10,770 nucleotides of DNA from an uncultured Clostridia bacterium. GTDB lineage: Bacteria > Bacillota > Clostridia > Oscillospirales > Ruminococcaceae. Below the pieces are notes generated by a model. The model saw only the letters and a list, made by a program, of their open reading frames with translations. It was not told the DNA's origin and searched no databases. Position numbers and translations under genes: made by a program. The stretch is taken from the NCBI GenBank assembly GCA_938014915.1, contig CALLQQ010000109.1:1-10770 (forward strand), in the 5' to 3' direction. Within the stretch, counting starts at the first letter, position 1; every line of letters begins with the position of its first letter. Positions 1-7,117 of the stretch are shown here, piece after piece.

Positions 1-307
1 CTATGAGGCATTTAAACAAGAAGTATCCACTTTAAATAATGTTTATCTGGAATTCGACGATATGAATTTTGATAAAGGCGTCACAAAAATTACAATTTGC
101 GGCAAAACACGCAACGAGAAAGACACTATCCACATAAGATTTACGAGTGAAGATAGTGGTGAAATTAATCATATTGCTGAATTTTCACATTCCGACAATT
201 ACGAGGAGAAGGAATTCAGCATAAGCGGCATCGATGGGAACCAAACGGTGAAATTCACATTCCTACCAGGATGTAATTTTGATTTCAAGTGGTTCAAATT
301 CGAATAG
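1..307 (+). CDS. C-terminal fragment, CBM6-like carbohydrate-binding domain of a probable glycoside hydrolase
   Basis: The frame is open from the window edge (first full codon at position 2) to the TAG at 305-307, so the gene begins upstream. The roughly 101 visible residues alternate short hydrophobic strands with polar turns, as in a beta-sandwich. They end in a GCNFDFKWFKFE-type tail, which is typical of the last strands of CBM6-like modules where an aromatic/acidic ending follows a 'v.F.F..G.nFdf.wf.fe' pattern. Such modules often sit at the C-terminus of Firmicutes beta-galactosidases and other secreted or cell-associated glycosidases. The catalytic part is not visible, so the enzyme class is inference; a GH2-type beta-galactosidase would fit the nearby galT. 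An internal ATG at 62 lacks a ribosome binding site and is not a real start. A terminator follows 32 bases after the stop. Confidence 0.6.
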   Translation, partial: YEAFKQEVSTLNNVYLEFDDMNFDKGVTKITICGKTRNEKDTIHIRFTSEDSGEINHIAEFSHSDNYEEKEFSISGIDGNQTVKFTFLPGCNFDFKWFKFE

Positions 308-339
308 GGCTGTCAAAAGCGCTAAAGTTCATTAGATTA

Positions 340-375
340 AAAAATGAGCACTCTATATATAGAGTGCTCATTTTT
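340..375. terminator. Perfect 36-bp palindromic intrinsic terminator
   Basis: The two 18-base arms (340-357 and 358-375) are exact reverse complements, with a GAGCACTC-type core flanked by an A-run on the left and a T-run on the right. This gives a strong hairpin with a U-tract on both strands. It most likely ends the upstream glycan-related gene and insulates it from the nrdD promoter. The centre is TATATA, so the real RNA loop is formed by opening the central AT pairs. Confidence 0.85.
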
Positions 376-468
376 ACTATAAACCCCTTGACAAATCTGC
401 CCATTTATGCATGTGGAAATTCGACATAATGTACAAAAAATATGCAAAAATATGTGCTATAAATTGTA

Positions 469-497
469 TTGACATTCTAGTGCAAACACTATATAAT
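469..497 (+). promoter_or_regulatory. Consensus sigma-A promoter of nrdDG
   Basis: A TTGACA -35 box at 469-474 is followed by a 17-base spacer and a TATAAT -10 box at 492-497. Both hexamers match the consensus exactly and the spacing is ideal. Transcription should begin near 504, giving a leader of about 54 bases. The -10 box lies inside an NrdR-like operator, so such a strong promoter probably needs repression. Confidence 0.85.
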
Positions 498-502
498 AGT
501 AT
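486..502. promoter_or_regulatory. NrdR box 1 (degenerate), overlapping the -10 element
   Basis: The left half ACACTA and right half TAGTAT resemble the NrdR consensus (acaCwAtATaTwGwgt), but the centre is one base longer than in box 2. The extra base coincides with the TATAAT -10 hexamer, which is embedded here. NrdR bound at this site would directly block RNA polymerase. The site is less certain than box 2 and is supported by its position 31 bases upstream of that box. Confidence 0.65.
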
Positions 503-516
503 TCATACGCATCGGA

Positions 517-532
517 ACACAATATATAGTGT
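517..532. promoter_or_regulatory. NrdR box 2 (perfect 16-bp operator)
   Basis: ACACAATATATAGTGT agrees with the published NrdR-box consensus at every defined position. NrdR is the ATP/dATP-sensing zinc-ribbon/ATP-cone repressor of ribonucleotide reductase genes, and its sites occur in pairs spaced by whole helical turns. The left half-sites of the two boxes are 31 bp apart, close to three turns. Box 2 lies at about +13 to +28 of the predicted transcript. nrdR itself is not in the window. Confidence 0.85.
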
Positions 533-557
533 TTTCTTATATAATGGAGGAATGACA

Positions 558-2876
558 ATGATTACAAAAATTATTAAGCGAGATGGGCGCCATGCCCCAT
601 TCAATATTGAGAAAATTGCAAATGCCGTATATAAAGCGGCTCAGGCAGTCGGCGGCAATAATTACGATGAAGCAATGGAGATTGCGGAAGATGTATGTAA
701 ATACGTCGATGAAAATTCTACTAAGGAGATTCCCACCGTTGAGGAAGTACAAGATGCAGTTGAAAAAATCCTAGTAGAAAAAGGGCATGCGAAAACGGCA
801 AAAGCCTATATCATTTACCGTGCTGAACGCACAAGAGTGCGTGAAATGGACACAAGATTAATGAAAGTATATGAGGACTTGACATTCAAGGAGGCAAAGG
901 ACAGCGACATTAAGCGTGAAAATGCCAACCTTGATGGTGATACTGCTATGGGAACTATGCTAAAGTACGGTTCCGAAGGGGCAAAGCAATTCTATGAAAT
1001 GTATGTGCTTGATCCAAAACACGCAAAGGCTCACGATAATGGCGATATTCATATACATGACTTGGATTTCCTCACATTAACGACGACTTGTTGTCAAATT
1101 GATATAAAAAGACTGCTTAAAAATGGATTTTCTACTGGGCACGGATTTTTGCGTGAGCCTAATGACATATCCAGCTATTCGGCGCTTGCTTGCATTGCGA
1201 TCCAATCAAATCAAAACGACCAGCATGGTGGGCAGAGTATACCGAATTTTGAATATGCTATGGCTGACGGTGTGAAAAAGACATATATGAGAAGATATAA
1301 TATGAATATTGCTAGGGGACTTGAGTTAATTGCCGATGTTGAAAACGGCGATAAAGTTGCTAAAGAGATTAGCGATGAGATTTTTTCATCGAGTGGACTA
1401 ATCCCTAGTTTAGGTGACGATAACCAGTATCACGCAATTGAATTAGAGAAGTTGAAGAATTATACCGATGAAAGGAATGCGCTTAAGATACAAAGATTCG
1501 CAAAAAAGACATCGTATAAAGAAACAAATCGCGCGACATATCAGGCGATGGAGGCGCTGGTGCATAACTTGAATACTATGAATTCACGTGCAGGTGCGCA
1601 AACGCCATTCAGCTCAATAAATTACGGGCTAGATACATCGGTTGAGGGAAGAATGGTTATTGAAAACGTCTTGCTTGCGACCGAGGCGGGACTTGGAAAT
1701 GGCGAAACTCCTATCTTCCCAATTCATATTTTCAAGGTTAAGGAAGGAATAAACTACAATAAGACCGACCCTAACTATGATTTATTTAAGCTTGCTTGCC
1801 GTGTTTCCGCCAAAAGACTTTTTCCGAACTTCTCTTTCATTGATGCGCCGTTCAACCTACAATATTACAAAGAGGGCGATATTGATAGTGAAGTTGCATA
1901 TATGGGATGCCGCACTAGGGTAATCGGGAATATCTACGATAAAAGCAGGGAAATTGTCACCGGCAGGGGGAACCTTAGCTTTACGTCAATTAATCTACCA
2001 CGGCTTGGCATTAAGGCGAACCACGATGTAGATAAATTCTTTGCTATGCTTGATGAAAATATTGATATTATTATCGAGCAGTTAGAGTATAGATTTAAGA
2101 TTCAAGCAGCTAAAAAGGTGCGTAACTTCCCATTCTTAATGGGGCAGGGCATTTGGATCGATTCGGAAAAGCTAGGTCCCGATGATACTGTTGGTGAAAT
2201 CCTCAAACATGGCACGCTAACACTGGGATTCATTGGACTTGCTGAAACGCTTGTAGCATTAATTGGTGAACACCATGGCGAGAGCGAAAAGGCAAGGGAA
2301 CTTGGCTTAAAGATAGTATCACATATGCGTAAGAGAATGGACGATAAATCTGCCGAAACGGGCATGAACTTCACATTAATGGCGACTCCAGCGGAGGGGC
2401 TATCCGGTAGATTTGTCCGTATGGATAAGAAAAAGTATGGCGAAATTAAGGGCGTAACCGATAGGGAATATTACACCAATTCGTTCCATGTTCCCGTATA
2501 CTATCCTATTAGCGCATTTGAAAAGATAAATATTGAAGCACCGTACCATGAACTAACGAATGCAGGGCATATTAGTTATGTCGAACTTGATGGCGATCCA
2601 ATCAACAACCTTGAAGCATTCGAGGCGGTAGTCCGTCATATGAAAGAATCGGGTATCGGTTATGGATCGATTAACCACCCTGTTGACCGTGATCCAGTTT
2701 GCGGATATACGGGCATCATCGGCGATCACTGCCCACAATGCGGACGTGAGGAAGGATCTAACCAAATTGGATTCGACCGCATTAGGAGGATAACGGGATA
2801 TTTAGTTGGAACGGTTGACCGATTCAATAACGCTAAGAGAGCGGAAGAAAACGACAGAGTGAAGCACGGTGTATAA
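558..2876 (+). CDS. nrdD: Anaerobic (class III) ribonucleoside-triphosphate reductase, catalytic subunit
   Basis: This glycyl-radical enzyme reduces ribonucleoside triphosphates to deoxyribonucleotides in the cytoplasm without oxygen. The 772-residue protein opens with an ATP-cone allosteric domain (about 1-95, starting MITKIIKRDGR). A ten-stranded barrel follows, with the QNDQHGGQS motif (219-227) and MGCR at 449-452, whose Cys451 is the likely thiyl-radical residue. Near the C-terminus are zinc-site cysteines 715, 725 and 728, then the RITGYLVGTVDRF glycyl-radical motif with Gly747 as the radical site. ATG 558 is chosen because GGAGG at 546-550 lies 7 bases upstream. The in-frame ATG at 552 is only one base from that site, and a longer in-frame reading from 411 would run through the promoter and operators. 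The gene is followed by nrdG and is probably NrdR-regulated. Identity is very secure; reductant use (formate versus thioredoxin) cannot be judged here. Confidence 0.97.
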   Translation: MITKIIKRDGRHAPFNIEKIANAVYKAAQAVGGNNYDEAMEIAEDVCKYVDENSTKEIPTVEEVQDAVEKILVEKGHAKTAKAYIIYRAERTRVREMDTRLMKVYEDLTFKEAKDSDIKRENANLDGDTAMGTMLKYGSEGAKQFYEMYVLDPKHAKAHDNGDIHIHDLDFLTLTTTCCQIDIKRLLKNGFSTGHGFLREPNDISSYSALACIAIQSNQNDQHGGQSIPNFEYAMADGVKKTYMRRYNMNIARGLELIADVENGDKVAKEISDEIFSSSGLIPSLGDDNQYHAIELEKLKNYTDERNALKIQRFAKKTSYKETNRATYQAMEALVHNLNTMNSRAGAQTPFSSINYGLDTSVEGRMVIENVLLATEAGLGNGETPIFPIHIFKVKEGINYNKTDPNYDLFKLACRVSAKRLFPNFSFIDAPFNLQYYKEGDIDSEVAYMGCRTRVIGNIYDKSREIVTGRGNLSFTSINLPRLGIKANHDVDKFFAMLDENIDIIIEQLEYRFKIQAAKKVRNFPFLMGQGIWIDSEKLGPDDTVGEILKHGTLTLGFIGLAETLVALIGEHHGESEKARELGLKIVSHMRKRMDDKSAETGMNFTLMATPAEGLSGRFVRMDKKKYGEIKGVTDREYYTNSFHVPVYYPISAFEKINIEAPYHELTNAGHISYVELDGDPINNLEAFEAVVRHMKESGIGYGSINHPVDRDPVCGYTGIIGDHCPQCGREEGSNQIGFDRIRRITGYLVGTVDRFNNAKRAEENDRVKHGV

Positions 2877-2913
2877 ACGGCGAAAATATAAGCCATAACG
2901 GATGCTTACTATT

Positions 2914-2944
2914 TAAAGCCTTGTCGCTATGCGGCGGGGCTTTA
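2914..2944 (+). terminator. Intercistronic hairpin between nrdD and nrdG, possible partial terminator or RNA-processing site
   Basis: Fourteen consecutive pairs, four of them G-U, form between 2914-2927 and 2931-2944, closed by a TAT loop. The lower stem AAAGCC/GGCTTT is fully Watson-Crick. The tract after it is only TTTATG, so termination is likely weak. With no clear promoter between it and nrdG, the hairpin probably lowers nrdG expression relative to nrdD or protects the nrdD 3' end. Confidence 0.6.
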
Positions 2945-2982
2945 TTTATGGAAGTTACAAGCTATTGTGAATGGAGGAAGCA

Positions 2983-3486
2983 ATGAAAATCAAGCTAGCA
3001 GGAGTAGTTGAAGAATCGATAGTTGATGGACCGGGGATACGGTATACGATATTTGTGCAGGGTTGCCCACATTTATGTAAAGGCTGCCATAATGCGCATA
3101 CCCATTCATTCGATGGCGGGTATATATCGGATACGGACGATTTATATAAGAGCATTATGGCGAATCCGCTACTGACGGGAGTGACCTTTTCGGGAGGGGA
3201 GCCGTTTTGCTATGCGGGCGAATTGGCGGATTTGGGCGGTAGGCTAAAAGCAAAAGGTAAGAGCATTATCACGTATACGGGATACACCTTTGAGGATCTG
3301 TTAGAAGAATCCGCAAGTGAGCCGTCCTATATGGACTTGCTAAATGTGACTGATATTTTAATCGATGGGCGATTCGAGGAGGAGCAAAAAGATCTCCTCC
3401 TAAAATTCCGTGGTAGTAAGAACCAAAGGATACTGGACTGCGCCGCAAGTATTTCTAGTAGAAATGCCGTAGAAATAGAATTATAG
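2983..3486 (+). CDS. nrdG: Anaerobic ribonucleotide reductase activating protein (radical SAM)
   Basis: NrdG uses a [4Fe-4S] cluster and S-adenosylmethionine to create the glycyl radical on NrdD. The 167-residue protein has VDGPGIR at 14-20 and the cluster motif CPHLCKGC (Cys28, Cys32, Cys35; CxxxCxxC). It also has the SAM-binding GGE motif at 71-73 in TFSGGEPF, DILIDGRF at 124-131, and the family's C-terminal KFRGSKNQRILD stretch (141-152). The length is normal for NrdG. Start 2983 is preferred over the in-frame ATG at 2971, since GGAGG (2973-2977) sits 5 bases before 2983 and would be inside the longer reading. It lies 106 bases after nrdD and is probably cotranscribed through the hairpin. 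Confidence 0.96.
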   Translation: MKIKLAGVVEESIVDGPGIRYTIFVQGCPHLCKGCHNAHTHSFDGGYISDTDDLYKSIMANPLLTGVTFSGGEPFCYAGELADLGGRLKAKGKSIITYTGYTFEDLLEESASEPSYMDLLNVTDILIDGRFEEEQKDLLLKFRGSKNQRILDCAASISSRNAVEIEL

Positions 3487-3487
3487 G

Positions 3488-3516
3488 TTGAAAAAAGCCG
3501 CTATCTATGTTAAAAT
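3488..3516 (+). promoter_or_regulatory. Predicted promoter of the solute-binding lipoprotein gene
   Basis: TTGAAA at 3488-3493 and TAAAAT at 3511-3516 are separated by 17 bases, with a TG dinucleotide at 3508-3509 giving an extended -10. The -35 box begins immediately after the nrdG stop, so the lipoprotein gene can be expressed independently, although read-through from nrdG is also possible because no terminator is visible. Confidence 0.65.
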
Positions 3517-3547
3517 CATATTAATATAATATGCGATGGTGAAACGA

Positions 3548-5164
3548 ATGAAATTAAGGCGAGTACCAATCCTACTAATGGCAATACTGCTACTAATACC
3601 ACTCACATCATGCTCATCTAAGGATGGCTCAGGTGTGATTTTTAAATACGATATACCTAATAATCCGCAGAATCTTGACCCCCAATCCGCCAGCGATTAC
3701 GAATCTTTGCTCATTATAGAAAATGTCTTTGAGGGACTGCTCAGAGTAAAAGATGATGGAAAGTTAACTGAGGGGATGGCGATAAACTATAATGTTTCCG
3801 ACGATGGATTAAAATATGAATTTACCTTACGTGAAGATGCATTATGGATCGATAAGAACGAATTTGAAGCACCCGTCACCGCTCATGATTTTGTGTTCGC
3901 ATTTAAGCGGTTGTTCGATCCAACAACGAATGCCCCCCTAGCAAGCAAATTCTATTGCATTAAGAATTCCAAGGACATTCACGATGGGAAAATCAGCAGG
4001 GACGAAGTAGGCGTATATGCTGACGGCGATTATAAGCTTATAATAGAACTTGACTACCCCAATACAATGTTTCTTAATCAATTAGTTACTGCACCCGCGA
4101 TGCCGTGTAATGAAGAATATTTCTATGATACGAGCGGAAAATACGGGCTGGAGGCTAGATCGACACCGTCGAACGGTGCATTCTATTTAACGGCATGGAA
4201 TTATGATAGATGGAGCAATACGAACAATCACTTAGTGTTAAGGCGCAACTATGAATATGCAAATAGAATCCCCGTATATCCACTCGGGCTCAATTTCTTC
4301 ATCACAAAGGAAGTAGATACCTATGTTGAGCGGTTTAGCGACAAACAAACCAATAGCGTAATTTCTACTGGCCAAGACGTCGATAAATTGTCTTCATCAG
4401 GGCATAATGTTAAAGGATACGAAAATACAACATGGGGATTAATTTTCAATTCAGATAATAAAGTAATGGCAAACAAGAATTTAAGGAATGCCCTATCTCT
4501 ATGCACGGATAGAACTGCTTTTACTCCCGCTCTGGAAGGTGGATTTACTGCGGCTTATGGAATTGTGCCGCCGAATGTGACGATACTTGATATGGGATTC
4601 CGAGATTATACGCAGGATAGCGTAGTTCCCGACTTTTCATATAAAAAGGCGAAGGAATTATATGCAAAAGTCAAAGTAAAAGACTTAGAGTCATTCAGGG
4701 TAATTTTGCCGAAGTCACTATCCCATATTGATTACTTCTCATATATAGCGCAACAATGGCAGAAGAACTTGAATTTCTTCTGCACTATCGAGGAGCTGGA
4801 CGATATTTCATATCAGAGGTCGCTAATATCAGGGGATTATGATATGGCGTTAGTTTCTTTAACGGGGGATTATAACAGTCCGGAAGCATTCTTATCTAAA
4901 TTCACAACTACCGATATTTTCAATAAATACGGTCAAAAAAGCAGCAAGATTGACTCAATCTTAAAAAGTGCCACTAAAGAGGACGATATTAAAACCAGCG
5001 CCGATGCCTATAAAAATGTAGAGAAAATTATAATAGATGAAGCGATGTTCATACCACTTTACTATCAAACAGAGTATTTTGTGCAGGCAAAAGATGTTGC
5101 AGATATAGAATATAATCCATTTTCAAAACTAATCTTCTTTGGCAATGCAAAGAGCTTTGATTAA
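3548..5164 (+). CDS. Family 5 (OppA/DppA-like) ABC transporter solute-binding lipoprotein
   Basis: The 538-residue protein starts with a lipoprotein signal peptide: basic MKLRR, a hydrophobic stretch, then the lipobox LTSC with Cys22 as the lipidated residue. The mature part follows the SBP_bac_5 pattern. It has an early NPQNLDPQSA motif, where the family has 'p.tLDP', then NVFEGLLRVKDDGKL, a GLKYEFTLREDALW strand, and APVTAHDFVFAFKRL ('vTA.Dvvfs..r'). Later come the ARSTPSNGAFYL ligand-frame motif and NKNLRNALSLCTDR ('n..vR.Als.aidr'). It would sit on the outer face of the membrane and pass oligopeptides or a related ligand to an ABC permease. No permease or ATPase genes lie beside it, so ligand and partner are unknown. 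ATG 3548 is chosen over ATG 3536 because GGTGA (3538-3542) is 5 bases upstream of it; the signal peptide works with either. Confidence 0.92.
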   Translation: MKLRRVPILLMAILLLIPLTSCSSKDGSGVIFKYDIPNNPQNLDPQSASDYESLLIIENVFEGLLRVKDDGKLTEGMAINYNVSDDGLKYEFTLREDALWIDKNEFEAPVTAHDFVFAFKRLFDPTTNAPLASKFYCIKNSKDIHDGKISRDEVGVYADGDYKLIIELDYPNTMFLNQLVTAPAMPCNEEYFYDTSGKYGLEARSTPSNGAFYLTAWNYDRWSNTNNHLVLRRNYEYANRIPVYPLGLNFFITKEVDTYVERFSDKQTNSVISTGQDVDKLSSSGHNVKGYENTTWGLIFNSDNKVMANKNLRNALSLCTDRTAFTPALEGGFTAAYGIVPPNVTILDMGFRDYTQDSVVPDFSYKKAKELYAKVKVKDLESFRVILPKSLSHIDYFSYIAQQWQKNLNFFCTIEELDDISYQRSLISGDYDMALVSLTGDYNSPEAFLSKFTTTDIFNKYGQKSSKIDSILKSATKEDDIKTSADAYKNVEKIIIDEAMFIPLYYQTEYFVQAKDVADIEYNPFSKLIFFGNAKSFD

Positions 5165-5165
5165 A

Positions 5166-5199
5166 AAATACCGCAGTCATAATTATGACTGCGGTATTT
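5166..5199. terminator. Perfect 34-bp palindromic bidirectional terminator
   Basis: The arms 5166-5182 and 5183-5199 are exact reverse complements with a GC-containing ACCGCAGTCAT core. T-rich ends follow on the plus strand, and an A-run at 5163-5168 gives a U-tract for minus-strand transcripts. It lies between the convergent lipoprotein gene and the TPM gene and should end both transcripts. Confidence 0.9.
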
Positions 5200-5222
5200 A
5201 ATTTGCGGTTGCAATAAGCAAC

Positions 5223-6053
5223 TTAAAAACTGCGTCCACCGCCACCGTGCGATGTACCACTACTACTTGTATGCGTGCTACTTCCGCCTCCACTGCTACT
5301 GGAAGAAGGTTTAGGCCTCCTTGCAGTTGTGACGGCCTTTCTCATGAAAATATCATGTTGTCTACGTAGTTTAAAAGAATTCTTTCCTTCATATGTTGTG
5401 CCTGTTACCGTAACCTTGCCCTTTTGATTAAAGCTTGCAATCATTACAGCAATGAGCCCAATTACGACGGGCAAAATATACGTTATCGGATTAGTGCTTT
5501 GTGCCTTTAGACGTTGTAAATATGTTGGTTTATAATATGTAATATTCCCATATTCATCTTGCCGATATTGCCCATCAGGAACGCCTAATTTAGCATATTG
5601 GTTAACATTGTCTATAAAAGATTCACAGGCGCCATAATAGTTACCATCGCCAGCATAGGGAACAATATCATCTAGCATTGAATCTATCCTAGCGTCGGTG
5701 AAAATGTCAATTGCATCCCCAGTAGTGGAGATCCATAAATTACGGTTATCGAGATCAATTAATAATAGCAATCCCGATTTATCGTCGCCGACACCATAGT
5801 CATTATAATCATAATAATCATCGGCAAAATCCCGCGACGTTTTACCACCTACATCATCGGTAGCGACGATAACAACATCTAAATCATAGTCATAATAGAC
5901 ATCGTCGATACGATCTTGCAATGCATCAATATCGCCGCCGATAATGCCATCATTATCAATAACATTATCAGTATATTCGCCAAATACGGGTAAGAATGCA
6001 GTGCAAACAAAAAGCATTGAAGTTAATAGAAGTGCGGTAATCTTCTTAGACAA
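5223..6053 (-). CDS. Secreted/membrane-anchored TPM-domain protein (YdjH/YgcG-like)
   Basis: The 276-residue protein has a signal peptide (about 1-25), then a TPM (DUF477) domain at about 28-155. Hallmarks of that domain are GLLLLIDLDNRNLWISTTG (94-112) and the following FTDARIDSMLDDI helix. A membrane segment lies at 189-208, and a serine/glycine-rich tail ends in GGGGRSF, a common ending of this family. The domain should lie outside the membrane with the tail inside. In Bacillus subtilis the TPM protein YdjH works with YdjG and YdjI in envelope stress; a similar role here is inferred. The start is TTG at 6053, supported by GGGGGTG at 6060-6066 with a 6-base gap. It overlaps the stop of the upstream gene by 8 bases, suggesting translational coupling. 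It is the last gene of the operon, ending at the bidirectional terminator. Confidence 0.85.
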   Translation of the reverse strand: MSKKITALLLTSMLFVCTAFLPVFGEYTDNVIDNDGIIGGDIDALQDRIDDVYYDYDLDVVIVATDDVGGKTSRDFADDYYDYNDYGVGDDKSGLLLLIDLDNRNLWISTTGDAIDIFTDARIDSMLDDIVPYAGDGNYYGACESFIDNVNQYAKLGVPDGQYRQDEYGNITYYKPTYLQRLKAQSTNPITYILPVVIGLIAVMIASFNQKGKVTVTGTTYEGKNSFKLRRQHDIFMRKAVTTARRPKPSSSSSGGGSSTHTSSSGTSHGGGGRSF

Positions 6054-7077
6054 TTAAAGCACCCCCAAACAATGTAATCAGAAATGTTCCTAATGTAAAG
6101 GCCCCGAAAAATAGGAATTGCCTTAAACGGTCGATTGGAGTATCGCCGACAACTTTGCCGGTTTGCCCATTCAAAACAAAGACATGGTCCTTACCTTTAT
6201 GCTTGTTGACTAGCAAATAGATGGGCAACATTGCATATTGTTCATCTATCTCATTAAAATTAATATTGCGTGATTTTACTTTAAATGATCTATACCCCTT
6301 AACTGTGCCTTTCAACCTATTCTCATAGAATTCTTGCACTCTTTTTTTCATTGATGCTGATGCTTCATCGGAATCGACATCATATTTTTCCGCCATGAAG
6401 CCCGACATATACGGCAGGCTGAATTTCACCATCTTGCTATAATCAAAAGGCTCAACCTTTTCCATAATGCTATCGTCAAGCTTCTTCGACCCATCAACGG
6501 GCAGGAGGTTGTAACTGCAATTTCCTTCACGCTCAACATTATAATATCTTGTTTCAGTGTAGATAATATCACCCGACGTCCAAGTGCGAACCTTAGTACC
6601 GACACCTTCGATTTGTCCATCTATATCGCAATCGAATAGCCAGTAGGGGACATAAACACCGGTAACTTTATCAATCTCTTCTTTCGACTTAAACTTTTTC
6701 GGTGCAAATATGCGCCGTTTAATCCATTTAGTGTAGATTTTTTGTGCGTCATCTTTTGTTAAATTGAATGGTATAACAAGTTGCGGCTTAAATCTACCGG
6801 AGAAACGATTCTTTATAATCGTGGGGTTTTTGCAATACAAGCAGAATGTTGCAGAAATTGTATCATCGGCAATTAATTCTGCGCCGCAACTATTACATGA
6901 GTAGGAATCAAGTTCGGGAGCATCTTCGTCAGGCAATTCGCCCTCATTATATGCCTCCTCAACTTCCTGTATACTAAAATCGCTAAAACAGTAATGGCAT
7001 TTCCAGTTTTGATTTGTAGGGCTGAATTCTAGTCCCGCCCCGCAATTCAGACATTTATACTTTTTAACAGAACTCAT
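6046..7077 (-). CDS. Double zinc-ribbon membrane protein (YdjG-like, TFIIB-type ribbon)
   Basis: The 343-residue protein begins with two zinc ribbons: Cys9/12 with Cys27/30, and Cys61/64 with Cys79/82, each CxxC...CxxC. A mixed alpha/beta region of about 220 residues follows, including VIPFNLTKDDAQKIYTKW and the YVPYWLFDCDI motif typical of YdjG-like proteins. The last 23 residues (321-343) are a hydrophobic membrane segment, so the ribbons probably face the cytoplasm on a tail anchor. B. subtilis YdjG is about the same length and helps bring YdjI to the membrane; that role is inferred here. ATG 7077 is chosen because AAGGAG (7083-7088) is 5 bases upstream; a GTG at 7083 would overlap that site. 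It lies 40 bases after the SPFH gene and overlaps the TPM gene by 8 bases. Confidence 0.82.
   Translation of the reverse strand: MSSVKKYKCLNCGAGLEFSPTNQNWKCHYCFSDFSIQEVEEAYNEGELPDEDAPELDSYSCNSCGAELIADDTISATFCLYCKNPTIIKNRFSGRFKPQLVIPFNLTKDDAQKIYTKWIKRRIFAPKKFKSKEEIDKVTGVYVPYWLFDCDIDGQIEGVGTKVRTWTSGDIIYTETRYYNVEREGNCSYNLLPVDGSKKLDDSIMEKVEPFDYSKMVKFSLPYMSGFMAEKYDVDSDEASASMKKRVQEFYENRLKGTVKGYRSFKVKSRNINFNEIDEQYAMLPIYLLVNKHKGKDHVFVLNGQTGKVVGDTPIDRLRQFLFFGAFTLGTFLITLFGGALIV
6060..6066 (-). promoter_or_regulatory. Ribosome binding site fixing the TTG start of the TPM gene
   Basis: Read on the minus strand this is GGGGGTG, one mismatch from GGAGGTG, lying 6 bases before the TTG. It is inside the last codons of the upstream gene, which fits coupled translation. 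No ATG start near this point would keep the signal peptide intact. Confidence 0.65.
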
Positions 7078-7117
7078 ACGCACTCCTTATATCAAAATAT
7101 TTCTTGGCAAGATGTTT

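Noticed and set aside
388..416. A second TTGACA at 388-393 as an extra nrdD promoter
   Set aside because: No acceptable -10 hexamer is found 16-18 bases downstream.
540..545. TATAAT just before the nrdD ribosome binding site
   Set aside because: A transcript from it would start inside the coding region and there is no matching -35 box.
411..557. N-terminal extension of the nrdD reading frame
   Set aside because: It would cover the -35 and -10 boxes and both NrdR boxes, has no ribosome site, and the ATP-cone begins at the 558 start.
2102..2765. Minus-strand open frames inside nrdD
   Set aside because: They lie entirely within a conserved enzyme gene and show no ribosome site or family motif.
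3517..3533. AT-rich inverted repeat before the lipoprotein gene
   Set aside because: Short and made only of A/T in the core; explained by promoter base composition.
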